Assembly: GCA_022749755.1 (NCBI GenBank)
Contig: CM040443.1
Coordinates: forward strand, 13,283,744-13,347,743
Direction: 5' to 3'
DNA length: 64,000 nt
Origin: Azadirachta indica
Lineage: Eukaryota; Streptophyta; Magnoliopsida; Sapindales; Meliaceae
Shown one piece after another: positions 24,501-37,494 of this stretch. The position numbers and the translations under genes were made by a program. Every line of letters starts with the position of its first letter. The first letter of the stretch is position 1. The notes beneath the pieces were generated by a model. It saw nothing but the letters and a program-made list of their open reading frames with translations, did no database searches and was not told the DNA's origin.

Positions 24501-25629
24501 AATATTTTTAATTTACTATATGATATAAAGTTTTTATTTTCTTATTTGTAAAAGGTAGTAATCCAGATATTTATTAGAATCAATGATATCAATTAATTGG
24601 AAGTTTCCTTGCCTATTAGTTCCTCTATGATTGACATTATCCAATTTTAAAAGGAGTAGTCCAAACATTCTCTAGAATCAGCCTTGTTAATCAGTTGGAA
24701 ATTTCCTTTCCTTAAATTTCGTTAGACCCTGTATGATGAAATGTTATTGGAGATTTGTATATCTTACAATTTAAAATTTTCTAAATGAAGCAGGAAGACC
24801 GAAAATAATCATGTTTCTGCTTCACTAACCTTTTTTGGTGGTTGTTTCAGTGTCGTCTGAGAGGGAAGATTGATTCCAATGGCTGTACTGCTGCTTATCT
24901 AGAGGAGCGATTGAATCTAGGCCTTAATTTTATTCTTTCTGCTGAGGTGAGGATCCATATGTTGAAACTGATGCTTTTCCTTGGTATTTCTGATCTTTTG
25001 AAAACTCAATCAGGTGAATCACTCTAACATCTAACACTCTTAATCTTGTGAACTTTTCAGTATGATTCAGTTTTCCAAAAGTGGGAGCCTGTTTTTTAAT
25101 GCTGGCTGTGGTTCTGAGTTAAATAAACGTATCGAGGCAGACCAAATGTTATTATATCAAATAGTAATGAATGCATTTTAGTTTTTAATAGGCATAGTGG
25201 CTTCCCAAATTGGTTGAATGGATCTGATACTGGCCTGAATATAAAATATGCTATTAGAGCACTTACAAAAGAGAGCAAATGAAATTTCAGTAATTTATCA
25301 AAACCTTCTTCTATCCTTTATGGCAAATATGCCATCCGAGATCTTTCAAATAGATGGTGTATAGCCCCTGCAGCCGGGGTCCATCATAAGAGTTGAATTG
25401 CTTATTAGTGATGTATACTCGCTCAGGCATTACAGGACAGAATATTTTTGATGTGGTAGATGGTTCATTTTGTCACTAACCTTAGGGAACTCCATTTTTC
25501 TTTTTTTCTTTTTCTCCCTTACTCATTGTCTGGGTGTTGATGATATTTACTATCATTTGGATTTATGTTTTGCAGATAGATCATAGGAAGAAGGACTACA
25601 AGTTCGGCTTTGGTTTGACAGTGGGCTAA
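18517..25629 (+). CDS. TOM40: Mitochondrial import receptor subunit TOM40
   Basis: TOM40 is the beta-barrel channel of the outer-membrane translocase that admits nearly all nuclear-encoded mitochondrial proteins. Eleven coding exons join in phase with GT/AG introns: 18,517-18,652; 19,228-19,309; 19,393-19,492; 19,593-19,688; 19,807-19,857; 20,656-20,721; 21,808-21,909; 22,922-22,990; 23,067-23,150; 24,851-24,946; 25,576-25,629. The product is 311 aa, close to the usual plant length (about 309). Landmarks are [15 protein letters not shown] near the N-terminus, [85 protein letters not shown] and the C-terminal [13 protein letters not shown]. The start was chosen as the first in-frame ATG; the upstream open frame has no ATG. 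The gene appears intact. Introns range from 0.08 to 1.7 kb. Confidence 0.97.
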
Positions 25630-27110
25630 GGATTTGGAAGAAGCTCTCGGTACTACTGTATTATTACTTTGCATAAGCCCATTGTTGTTAGCAACTCGGA
25701 AGATTTCTACTTCCACCTAGCGTTACTGTTTGAAAATCATAAAATTCATTTTATACTGACTTTGAGTAATGTTATTGGCAGTGCAGCGTCAGCCGCCACA
25801 ACAGTTTTAGAGCCTCATTTATTGTTTTTCTTGTTTCAAGTTATGATTTTGGTTTCATTTTAGTGCTCTAGAATTAATAACACTGGAATTAGAGATTTAT
25901 TTTGTCAATGTGTCGATTCTGAAAAGTTGAATATTTCTTCTTGTTCTTCAAGAGATGCCTCCATTTCAAAATGGGGAATTCAGTAGCTGTTGTTTCTCAG
26001 AAGTGATACAAGGCCATGGATCTGGACATTCCTTTAGCAAGCTCATGTATTACTTAAAAAAGTGTTTTTTTTTTTCACATATTTGGTATTATTACCATCA
26101 TTCTGCTCAAAAATAAGCAATGATTTCAAATTTGCAGGATAGTGAAATTTATAAAACAAAATAGAATTTGCTTGATTAAATATAATATTTTTACATGATT
26201 ATAATCATCAAGTTGTTTTCTTAGTCTTTAAACGAAAAAAAATGTAAAAAGTGTGTTGTATTGTTGTTGATTGGTCGAAAAAAAAAATTTGGCGCCGAAT
26301 TTGTTAAAAGAGAAATATTTCTGGAGAGTTGTCACTTAAAATAGTTGTATTGTTTTTTATTATATTTAAAGATATATATTATTATTAATGGAAATTTTCC
26401 AAAAGAATTATGCTTGAAAAGGGTGTAGATATGAGACTTATTGATATTCTTGGTCGAGATAATTTCAATCGTATTATATGCTCGATCAAATTATAATTTT
26501 TGGAACTTAATTTATGTATAATTCAAATTCATTATAATTTGAAGGTAAAGTTTTAGTGCTAGCACACTCCCTCTAATTGGTGTGTGTTCGTGTCTTATCT
26601 TGTAGGATATGAGTTTGAGTTTTAATTATGTCATGTTTTTTTCTTATTTTTGTGTGCGCAATTTTGCTCTAAATAAATATTTTTTAAATTTATAAATAAA
26701 TATCACACATATTGTACGTATATATTTAGAGTGTACTTTAAAAAAAAAATTATTTTTAAATTTAAGAGTGAATATCGTATACATTGTGTGTAAATATTTA
26801 AAATATATTTTAAATTTATAATATTTAAAAAAAATGACAAATAATTATTGTAATGATAATAGATTGTAAAAAGTTATAATATTAAAAAAATTGCAAGGGT
26901 TGATAGGTCCTCAGTAATATTTAAAAAAAATTCATTATGATTTGAAGTTACATTTTTTTGGTTCATGTTTCCGGTTATTATTATTATCGATATATGATGA
27001 TGATTAATTGCAAATGTAAGGGGTATTTCGGTTATTAATATTAAAATAATTGTTATTTAGAATATGTCTGTTTCCTTCGGTTTAAATTAAATTTATTTAT
27101 TATCTGTAAT
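25630..27110. other. TOM40 3' UTR region and AT-rich intergenic DNA
   Basis: The first 300-400 bases after the stop have normal composition and probably hold the TOM40 3' UTR. The rest is AT-rich with no gene. Confidence 0.5.
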
Positions 27111-27114
27111 AAAA

Positions 27115-27780
27115 ATGTGTGAGGCGAGGCGTACGAAGCGAGGGGTAACAATGAAGAGTAGTAACGGAAAGAAGAAGAGGAATGATGGGATTCAGAATAA
27201 TGAAGTTGAACAACTACTCCAAGCAGCAGAGGATGAGGTGCTGTTAAAACTATCCGTAGATTCTCACATATCACACACCTCTTCCAACTACCTCGACGCC
27301 GATCTCGACCGTCGATTCCAAGCCCTCAGATCCCGTCCTTCCATTCCTCGATCTACTTCAGCTCAATCGCAATCGCAATCGCAATCGCAGTCTAAGCCTC
27401 AATCTCCCGTCGTCGACGTATCTAAATCTCAATCTCGTGTCGACGTTGATGATGAATTAAAGAGTGTTCTCGGAGACGATCTCTCTGCGAGATTCGCTGC
27501 TCTTAAAGCTTCTTCTTCCTCTTCTAATAATAATAATAATAATAGTAATAATGGAATCGGAGTAGGTCCTAATATATCATCAGTCGATGAAGATGACAAC
27601 GAAGACGATGAAGTGGAGAAGCTGATTCGGTGGGCTAAGGATGCTGCACGTCTAGATCCTTCTCCTCCGTCTGATGATGATCCGTCTGACGATGATGATG
27701 ATGGTAAAGATTCTGATTGTGACTCTCACTCTGACGACGACGACGATAAGCCTCACCGGAAAAAGGGGCACCGTAAATAG
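27115..27780 (+). CDS. Acidic low-complexity protein, single exon (function unknown)
   Basis: A 221-aa frame with a GC content clearly above its flanks and no intron. After a basic N-terminus (RRTKRG, NGKKKR) comes a helical stretch (EVEQLLQAAEDEVLLKL, about 31-47). Then follows a motif used twice: DADLDRRFQALRSRPSIP (about 62-79) and GDDLSARFAALKAS (about 119-132). Between the two copies are SQ repeats from CAATCG triplet expansion, and after them an N run from AAT repeats. The last 70 residues are D/E-rich with VEKLIRWAKDAARLDPSPPS, ending in KPHRKKGHRK. The first ATG was used; a second in-frame ATG (27,151) is possible. The paired DDLxxRFxALK motif resembles the N-terminal part of ANCHR-like (abscission checkpoint) proteins, but no zinc finger is present. 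That link is only a suggestion. Confidence 0.75.
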   Translation: MCEARRTKRGVTMKSSNGKKKRNDGIQNNEVEQLLQAAEDEVLLKLSVDSHISHTSSNYLDADLDRRFQALRSRPSIPRSTSAQSQSQSQSQSKPQSPVVDVSKSQSRVDVDDELKSVLGDDLSARFAALKASSSSSNNNNNNSNNGIGVGPNISSVDEDDNEDDEVEKLIRWAKDAARLDPSPPSDDDPSDDDDDGKDSDCDSHSDDDDDKPHRKKGHRK

Positions 27781-29508
27781 TACGTCCTTTAATTTTTTTT
27801 TTCTTTGTCTTTTTTGCTGTTGATTTAGTAAACTATGATCATATGTTTTAATATTCAAATATTGGTAATTAAACGAAGTATGCATTCTTGATCTAGGGAT
27901 ATTGAACTTGAAATGAAATCAAATAGAGATTAGTTAATTCTGCGAGTTAAATATTTGATTAGCGGGATTAAATGTAACCTTAGTGTATGTTTCAATTTTT
28001 TAAATACTTCAAATTGTACCTTCTTAAAAAGTAAAAAAATGAATCAAACAATCTGAAAGCAGTATGAAAAAGGTTGTTCAGATGAGAAAAATAGATAAAT
28101 GAACGCAATCTTAAGAATGTTCTGAATCACTGCTGAATTCCAAATTTCTGAGATAACAGTTGGCGAAGAAACTCGCTTGTCTTGTCACCTCTCAGGTAAA
28201 ATTAGATGGACCAAATCCGAAAGAGATGTTTGTATTTGTTGTCTACCGTCTGCCAGATGTATAAGAAACAAAGATCACAGACATACATACACACATACGT
28301 CTGACTTACTACTACTGACTGGTGTGGTAACTTAAACCTAATTTCCATTAAACAGAAGAGCAATACAGGTTGAGAAAATCTAGTTTCACTCTGTTGTTCC
28401 TCTAGATTAGACACAAGGTTTGGATCCGGTTCTGATTTTTCGTATGTAACTTTAAAGATTTATTGGCACAGAACATGATTTAAAATAAAAGGCTCATATT
28501 ACATCTAAAAGAAGTTATTAATTAATTTTAACTTTGTGTTACTTTTTAATACAATAGTTTGTGGTAACTAATTGATAAAATTTTTAAAAATACAATCTTT
28601 AACTTTTTTATTTTATTTTAAGAGGACTAGATCTAAATCCTATTTGTAATTTAGGTAAAACTAAGTTCATTACAAAAGGAACTTGAATATAGCATTAAAT
28701 TTTACATGGAGAGCGCGAGTATATTTCGGCTTTAGTTAAACAATTCACACCATGAATTTTCTTGCATGCATTTGTTTACTGATCGATTGACAAACTAGTC
28801 CAGGGAATCAATACTAACAACATTAGCATTAGCAGAGGATTTTAATTTTGGAGAAGAAAAGTGTTGATAGTTGCTCGTCAATATTCATGAAGAAACAAAT
28901 GACGATAACAGTGTAGTCTGGTCATCAATTGTATACTGAGTACACCAATCAAAATTTCAAGTAGAAGCTTGTTGATTCAAACTACCTCATCTTTGAAAAA
29001 TCAATCAATCGAAACGTATTTGATGTTCTATATGGTACATGTGTATTCACAAGATGATATAATCGACACAATCCAAAGCCAAATATTTTGAAAATTGCAA
29101 GTAATTTAATGAATGTTTAAGCAAATCAAGTTGAAATTCCAACTGTCAACCCATTAAGGTTAACTCCTTGCACAGTCTTTAGTCCAAAATCTGCAACAAA
29201 GAGCTAAAAAAAGTCTGAAATGGGTACTCCTACAACATCATAGTAAAATTATTAGATAAAAATTAACAGGAACTCACCATGGATGGCAATTTCAAGAGGC
29301 ATGATCTACAATGCAGGTTGTAAATGGCTTGCATAATTACTATATAAAAAGTAATATTACATTATGACTAACAAAGAATTTGAATCTACTATTGTTTCCT
29401 TAAGAATCCTGCAATCATAGTGAAAAGCATTTACTAGTTCAGGAAGCAGAAATTTATGAACAAATATGTCAAAATAAATAGAATATTTTAATCTTACCTT
29501 GAGAGAAA
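27781..29508. other. Region between convergent genes; probable 3' UTRs
   Basis: The stretch holds the 3' ends of the acidic-protein gene (+) and the EF-hand gene (-). On the minus strand a donor-like AAG|GTAAGATT at about 29,497, only 12 bases after the EF-hand stop, suggests a 3' UTR intron. A short ACATACATAC-type run lies at about 28,280. No other gene is seen. Confidence 0.45.
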
Positions 29509-32500
29509 TTAGCGGAACTCATCGTGGTAATCGTAGTCCTCATCGTCATCATCAGTGAATATAGCACTGTAAAATACATATGGGTTCTCAATCATCTCTA
29601 ACAAGGTTAGACGACCATCCTTATCTGCATCTGCCTGAAATAACATTTAAATAATGTTCACAACAGAACTTGACTTACTATCAAAGCAAACTAACAGAGA
29701 CTTTATTTTTAGTACAAGCTTCGATTAATCATCAACTTCAATATCTAGATACAAGTGAAATTCATGTTGTCAGCTTACAATACAATATAAAAACAGTTGC
29801 CCTCATATAGAATGCAATTTGAGCATGAAGTTTGGGTATCCTACCCCTTATATAAAATATATTTTTTCTAATGCAAAGGCCATAACATATTAACAGTAGC
29901 AATGCAGTGGCCAATTTTTCCGATTTGATCCGCATGATACAGCATATCGCAACAGAAACCGAATCCGACAGAGTAATTTGAGCTCAGGTCACTGAGAGAT
30001 GACCTTGTGAGGGGTCAGCAACCCATTCAGAATCTCAGCTAATTATACCCTAAGGTGCTGAAAGTTTCTGGATGAAAACAGAGGGACATCAGTTGCCCTC
30101 AAAGAATGCACGAAAGGAAGGATTATCAAGGAAATCTGCATTTACAATGTCAGCCCTTGTCTACAGGCAGCGTGTGTCATGAGTGCATGCAATACATTGA
30201 TCTTATAATCACGTTAGTCATTGACAGGTCATCCACCTAATCATTGGTCTCTCAGCATAACAAACCATGTTCAACATGGTCCAATTTCAAAACTTCAAAA
30301 CAGATGAACTATGAAAAATTTCATAGGTCATAATAAAATCACTTCTGTCAATTATGACAGAAATATAACACAACTTTTGAGAGAATCCATAAAGGGTTCA
30401 CATTAGTACACAAAACTAGATCTAATATCATGCCAAGACCTAGGTCTAAAAATCTTAGAGGTTTCCCACAATCTTAATTGTATGTTATGGAACAGCAAAT
30501 TTGCTATCATGTAACCACCCCAACCCCATCCCCTCACAAAAAATAAAAAAATAGAAGGTAAAAAATTAAAAAAAATAATAATAAAAGAAAAGGTAAAAAT
30601 TCTCATTTTCCAAATTACCACAATTCATAATTACTCGTAGTGTATTGCAGTCTAATTTCTGGTTCTGAATTTGATAATTTTCACTTCACTTATTCTAGCT
30701 GCTGTCTTCTCCAACCTTTCTAAGAGGAACAATATAAAATAATGCTTAATCCTGAAAACTTGTGAGCAAAATGAAGATACGAATATGATGATTCCCCTTC
30801 ATGCAAACTTTTTATATTTAAAATTTGAACAGCACTATGTGATCCCATTTCCAACCCCTTCCCCTTCCACATACCATAAGGCACCAGTTCAAGAATTTTG
30901 GATAATAAGATCAATTACAAAGATAGTAAAGCTTCTTCTAAGTTGAGGAAGGCTCTTATCATTATTTTATGCATCATCAATCATATTAAGCAACTTTTAC
31001 CAAATTTCCTGCAGCAAACAAATACATGAACTAAATTCAATCCTATCTTTAGGCATTATAAAGTTATGTAGTTGGTGATTTGAGCCTCAAGAAAGACCTA
31101 AGCAAGTCCTTCAATTGAACCACAAGAGGAGTTGAAACTGTTTTTTAGTGAGCAAAACAAGTCCATGTAACACCAATGACTCTATCTTCCATCCCATAAT
31201 AATTGGCTAATAGCAACATTAATAATAATTATGGCAACAAGCATGTTGGTATATGCATGGTTCATACCAGCAACGCAACTCAATATGCACAAATATCAAA
31301 CTAAAACCCCCTTTCACTGTCAGATGAATACCTGTGATATGATATAATCTGCTTGTTGTTTTGCATAGTAATGCTCAGATGGATGGAGTTTCCCAATTAT
31401 AGGGAGTAGTTCTTCATGTGACAAATATCTGCAAAGTGGAAAGCCAGGTTATTTTGAACATAAAAATGGAAAAAACTGCCCCAGTCAAATGAAGTAACAC
31501 TGTTTTGTAAGTTGTTAATAAGTACCCGTCACCATCTTTATCAAGCTGAGCAAACAATTGTCTAGCAGGGGCATCCATTGTGTCATCAGGCAGATGTGAA
31601 GAATTATGAGCTTCATCATCGTAGTTCCTCACCAAGTCAAAAAGTCCATGGAAAAATTCTTTAAAATTCACTTTCCCATCTCTGCCTGTGTCTCTTTCTC
31701 TAAAGAGTTAAGAGCAAAATGAACATCAAGCTAAGGCAATTGTATTAAAACAATATTTAACATAAATTTGAAAGAGTATCACGAGGGGGCACATCAAACA
31801 ATATAGCCATGGCGTAAACAATAATGCAATTTCAATTGAGATAAGTTATTTGTTCTGAACAAATCAACTTGCAGCACAGAAATTGTATCTGTGACCAGAA
31901 AATTAAAGGACTATATTGAAATCAGAGAGATTGTATAGGTCTATATTTCAAAATGTTATCACGAAAGTGAAGTAAAAAATTTGGTTCAAAATTTCTGATC
32001 TCTAAGACCAAGATAAATTAACGCATGATGAAACTAAGTTAAGATAAATCTAGTGGACAAATAAGAAAATTAACAGAGTAGAATACTAAAGCAAATTATT
32101 GTTAATAAAATAAAACAGCTCATCCCAGCAGAAAAGCTCTTGAAAATTTTGAACTTGAAAACAGCCTGTATAGAAATGGAAAAGTACTTACACAAAACTA
32201 ACATTAATTGCATATGGCTATACAACCCCTTCTAAAAGCCAACCCCTACAGAAAACCTTTTCCCATCTTCCCAACAACCCTTATAATCTTGGTTATATTA
32301 CTCATCATCAGGAGGTAATAGTTACCCAATAACTTCTAACAGAAGTTCTCACACACGGAGTTCATATTATCTCATTCATCTAGTTGCACACTCGTTGTTT
32401 AATTCATGTACAAGATTCAACAACTACCAAAGCTGTGCAACTAAAAGAAAAAGCAACTCAAAATTCCCGTAATTCTCCCTCCAATGAAACAGCTATCTTC

Positions 32501-35500
32501 CATCATGCCATATTCTAAATTCATCTTCAAGCATCATCCTCCAGCTTACCACTATCAACAACATTGTGAATAAATCTACAACAATCCATGATTGATTTGT
32601 CTAGTCTTTATGAAGAGATGCTCACAGCTAAAACTACAATTGTAACACAAAATGAAAAGCTACTATTCTTTCTGTTTGATTTTACCCATGCTTACTTCTG
32701 CCATAACATCTAATCTTAATGATTTTCTCATTGTATGCTGAAAAGTAGTTTCCAACCTGGCCAGCCACACCAGATATAGATAATGTCACTGTATCAAATT
32801 CATATACCTTTGTTCATTGAACCTTGAAAAGTATGCGTTAAAGACCTTCATGTGCTTTATCATACCAGTTAGAAATCATAGATCACAAGTAGACATTTTA
32901 ATGCAGCCATGACGCAAGATTTATCAAACACATTTTCTGTGACATTCATTTTTGGGAATCACAGGTCTACAGTCAGCAGCCAAAACGTAATTTTAGTTGC
33001 TTGCAGGATATTTTTAGCATTGAAGTCACATCTGTCATTTTCTAGTAAGCTGTTGAGAATTTATGAGCGTATTTGATGTCCTTTGGAATGGCTAAAGGAT
33101 CTTGTTTAACACAAAAAGCTCTATTCTATTTCTACAGTTGTTTAGTTGCAAACCTGAAAGAACCTTTTTAACTCTTCAAAAGCCCATTTAAGTATACTGG
33201 AAGAAATTCAAATTTTCAGTTATAGATCCAAAACGAAAATAAAAGAAAATACAATTTAAAAAGTACAATGTAAATAGAATTGGAATCAGTTTACCAAATA
33301 TACAAAAGGTTAGAAGACAAGAAACCATAAAATGCCAAAGATGGGGATTTCATCAAAACATCACCTTACTTCTTCCTTGCATAACCATAGCAGAAGCTTT
33401 GGATTTTTACTGTCAGCTGGGTGCAGAAAGCTACATCATTATAAATCACAAACAATTATCTTAGATTAGAAGAACACAACAAAGCAAGCTTTGAAAAGGG
33501 AAAAAAATCTTTGTATATGAGATTGCTACTCAAGTAGAAGCCTCACTCATTGAACTCTGTTATATTTAACAGACCATCTCCATCAGCATCTGATGCATTA
33601 AAGTGCTCCTCCTTCCACCAACCCATATCATAGCCAAAGGAGTTATTATCTGGTAAATTAAAAATAATAAAACAAAAAAAAAATTAGTTAACAACAGACT
33701 GAAACAAAAAAAGCGTTACGGTATCCCATGACTTAACACAAGATACAGATCACAGATATAGTACATCGGTGATAAAGGATCCATGAAAATGTAATAAAAA
33801 ATTTTTCAATAAGCGGGTATACCTTGCTTGAGTATGGAAGCAATAAGATAAGATATGCAACACTCAAAGAAGAATTTTACATCATCAATTGAATGAAATA
33901 AATTTGGGTCTACCGTGAGATCAGCAGTTGAGTGACAATAATTGTAAGAGGAATAAAGGATGGCAAAGTTGAATGTCTCTCCAATGAATAGACTTCTGTA
34001 ACATGTACATGAAGTTGATACACTGACAATAATATGATGTGTAAACACAAAATAACTATACTTTAAATAAGACTATGTCTAGTATGAAAACTAAAAAAAG
34101 ACGAACCAGAAAAAGAAAAGTAATACAGAGAATGAAGTAATGGTTCTTTCTGATTTTCAGTCAAAACAACAATTTATGATGAAGAAGAAATAAGTGGTGT
34201 AGTTGGTTAGTTTCCATGATAAAAAAAGTTGGACACCAATGTTAATAGCATCATATTTGGATGAATTTCATTTATGTACTATTTCGAGGAGGTCTGCACC
34301 TTTTTTTTTTTTTCAAATTGCAAAAATTTATCATAGAATGCAGAACAAATATTTTGAAACATGACATGAACAACATTACTAACAGCACAACATACAATTG
34401 GAGGATAGCTGGAAACCCAGAGATCGTGATAAGTCCATCACCGCTTTCACACAGATTATGGATCAGTATCAATAGAGGAAGGGAAATTATAAAAGCAGGA
34501 GGATCAGATATAACAGTTTCCATTATTCAACACACATATAGGAACCTCATCAAAAGTTCCTCAATCTGAATTCAGCATATAAATTGATTAAAGCAAGAAA
34601 AGCCACAGAAAAGTACCACAAATAACTCAAATACATTAATGCACGAGCATGAGTTAGGAACCAATAATAAATGTTACAATGCTAGTTTGAGTTAATCCAT
34701 ATAATATTCTTGAAAAGAAAATAAGGATATTTACCAGAATTACGAACCCAACTGGGAGGCTCATACTCTGCAAAGGACACAAATCCATCTTTATTTTTAT
34801 CATGAGTCTCCATCTCCCTCTGAGTCCTATGCATCACTTCCCTCTCTGATTGCAGCATATTCCACTCAGTCAACTCACTCTCACTAATATAGCCATCAGC
34901 TGGGTTCACATCGATCTTTGGAAACAAAGACACCAACCTATCCACCACAACAAACTTCTGCCCAATCAATGTATATGAAAACAAGACATGGGTTGACACA
35001 ATCTTCATTTTTCCAGTTCCTGTGGCGCTATCTACTGTAAATACGATCTAACAACATATAAACCCCGTGATTTAATGAATAATAATTAACTCAAACAAAG
35101 TTTCCTATAACGCTTGCCTGTATCTAATCCATGCCGTGGCCATAAATATGTACTTAATCAATGCAGTATAGGCGTAGTTACAAAACATTCAGCATAAAAG
35201 AAATCCAAAATTAAATGAGTTGAAGTCATAAATATACCTATTAGTAACATTGAACTTCTCCTCATCGTTCAAATAATCTTCCGCATTCATAAAATCCTCC
35301 CACTCAGGCTGCGACTCTTCACCAGGGGCAGCATCGTGGGTAGCCAACTCAGGGTGGGCGTGCTCCATGTACTGCTTCTCCCATTCTCTGTCCTCGCGCC
35401 GCCTCTCAATGTCGGCCACAAGTGGGTCAAATGGCACCGGCTCGTGACGTGTCGGGTTGAAGTTGAACGACGAACGAACTTTCAGTCTACGGTGGCGGTG

Positions 35501-35587
35501 GTTGTTGGGTTTCTTAGGAGATTGCGACAGGAGTAATAGAAGAAGAAGCGCTATCGTTATGTAAATAAAAACCGAAACTTTACCCAT
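29509..35587 (-). CDS. Six-EF-hand calcium-binding protein of the secretory pathway (reticulocalbin/calumenin-like)
   Basis: Seven exons join in phase on the minus strand: 35,587-35,238; 34,937-34,735; 33,649-33,547; 33,430-33,365; 31,699-31,526; 31,428-31,332; 29,634-29,509. The product is 372 aa. Residues 5-22 form a hydrophobic signal peptide or anchor (ITIALLLLLLLS), followed by a basic stretch. EF-hand loops start at D126 (DVNPADGYISESE, one residue longer than canonical), D163 (DKNKDGFVSFAE), D205 (DADGDGLLNITE), D244 (DTGRDGKVNFKE), D294 (DKDGDGYLSHEE) and D333 (DADKDGRLTLLE). NVT and NIT are possible N-glycosylation sites. The C-terminus is acidic and ends YHDEFR, with an HDEF ER-retrieval-like motif followed by one Arg. 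It matches the plant reticulocalbin-like family; a role in luminal calcium buffering or folding is inferred from the family. Confidence 0.93.
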
Positions 35588-35599
35588 CTCCCAAATGCA

Positions 35600-36000
35600 A
35601 AATCACCCAGATACCAACCCAACTATATATATGTTATGCACTGTATCTGTATGCTTGTGTTAATGAGATCTGGGGCCGCAGTTGCTGAGAAAGTTTAAAA
35701 GAGACAGAAAGTTTGACAACTTGGAGTCATAATCAAAGCAAAGAACTGACGGTGTTTTAAGGAAATCGGTAAGAAGCGCAGTAGATCTGTACTGTTGTTC
35801 AAAGGAGGGCGGGATCCTATGTATCCTCTGCTCGTGGGTGCGTTGATCCCAACCGTTTATTTTAGCGTGATGTGACTATTATATTTTACTTGTCTGTTGC
35901 TAGCTCACACTGGAAGCTGAGGTTTTGCGGTGATTCGCTTTCATTTAAAGGTCACGGAAATTTTCAATAATAATTCCTATTTACCATTATATTTTAGAAA
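35600..36000 (-). promoter_or_regulatory. Upstream region of the EF-hand gene
   Basis: On the minus strand CATATATATAG (about 35,620-35,630) is TATA-like and lies about 40 bases before the start codon, implying a very short leader if used. No other regulatory motif is clear. Confidence 0.3.
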
Positions 36001-36116
36001 TGACCATTATTTATAATTTCTTTAAAAAATATCAAGCAAAAATTTTTTTAGACAAAATTATCTCATAAAAAATTATTTAAAAATGATCAATCTTAACACT
36101 AAGAAAAAACAGATTC

Positions 36117-36275
36117 AGAATTCGTCGTCATAATAATTTATATTGATAACATAAATTTAATTAAAACTTCTGAAGAGTTTTTAAAAACAATTGAATACTT
36201 GAAGAAAAAATTTGAAATGAAAGATTTGAGAAAAATTAGGCATTGTCTTAGCTTGTAGGTTGAACACAAGTCTAA
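36117..36275 (+). pseudogene. Copia-type reverse transcriptase fragment
   Basis: One frame reads FVVIIIYIDNINLIKTSEEF, then LKTIEYLKKKFEMKDLRKI, then RHCLSL, a stop (TAG) and VEHK. This matches the Ty1/copia RT block around YVDD and EYLKKEFEMKDLGK. The catalytic YVDD is changed to YIDN and a nonsense codon follows. Nothing else of the polyprotein is recognisable next to it, so this is a small relic. Confidence 0.75.
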
Positions 36276-36279
36276 CAAA

Positions 36280-37490
36280 ATTTTTATTTAGTTTTTATTC
36301 AGTTTATTCAAAATGGGCTCATCTAAATTTTATTCAACTTATCCAACATACGAGAAAATACTTAACGGATAATAAGGCAATTGATGAAAAAATCTTACAA
36401 ATAATTGCCCATTATCCCTGCATAGAAGCTCATAAAAATAATTTTCATTATAATAAATTAATTCGCCCATTACCTTAAAAAATTAAGTATAAAAAGGGAT
36501 GATAAGCAAAAAGAGGGAGGATTTTCTCAACACCAAAAATAAAACCTCTAATATTATCTTTTATACTTCCCATATTATTTTTACCAAAAAAAATTTCTTT
36601 GACTTAAGTATCGGAGGGTTTTTATCAGTAAAACTAGCTTTTTCCTTATTGTTATTTGTTTTTTCAAGTTATCCATAATGGAGAGAAGGAATTGTTATTG
36701 GATCGCAAGGCTTATAAAAATTGGTATCAATAGTTAGCAATGTTTATAGAAAATGATATAAAAAGTTATGAGAATTAACACTAAAGAACACTTGGTGAAG
36801 AAATTAGAGGCAGATAAAAAAAGGTTTTTGAGCTTAGAAACTACAAGCAATAGATATGGTGGGATATATATTGATGAAATAAAAATCATGAAAAAAATTA
36901 GGCATAGAAAAATAAAAATTAGGCGTGGATGAGAAGCTACATTGGACAAGATTGCGTAGGAGAGGAAAACATTGTGAAAAAAAAAAAAAAGAGAAAAAAA
37001 CAAGAGCTTGGAAGCTACAAGAAAAAGAAACATGATAAATTGATAATGTTACAGTTTTTATTGGTGATGTTAGAAAAAAGAGACTAGGATACAAAGTTGG
37101 AAACAAACTGGGGACATAGAAAATAATGAAAAATAAAAAAAAATGGGGGAGAGATTGTAAGTAAAAAGAAAAAATGAGTTGGAAGTATAAGGAAAAAAAA
37201 AAGATTATAATGATAAAAAGGAAAAGGTGTTAGCTTTTTATTTTTGCTACCAAAGATGAAGTTTAAGCTTTCAATTTTACTATCATTTTGATTATTGCTT
37301 GCTAGCTAGAGATGACGATCTTCTCTAAAGAAAGCAATCAATGACGCGAAAGAGTTTGTATTGGCTTTGAAGCACTCCAATTTCTCTGACACTAATCTAA
37401 TTCGCACTTTCAATTTGAAAATCATTACCCTCAGAGCAGCCAGCTTACTCTCAATATCATCCATAATTGCAGACCCTTCATATCCATAAT
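36280..37490. other. AT-rich non-coding DNA
   Basis: The stretch contains AAAAAAG-rich tracts (36,830-37,210). Open frames on the minus strand are phenylalanine- and serine-rich products of poly-A/G composition. No gene is seen. Confidence 0.5.
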
Positions 37491-37494
37491 CTAG

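Noticed and set aside
34261..34569. Open frames on both strands of the EF-hand gene intron
   Set aside because: Overlapping frames on opposite strands in intronic DNA with no recognisable motif.
36734..37106. Membrane-protein-like frames on the minus strand (F/S/L-rich)
   Set aside because: They arise from a poly-purine tract on the plus strand. Hydrophobicity is a composition effect.
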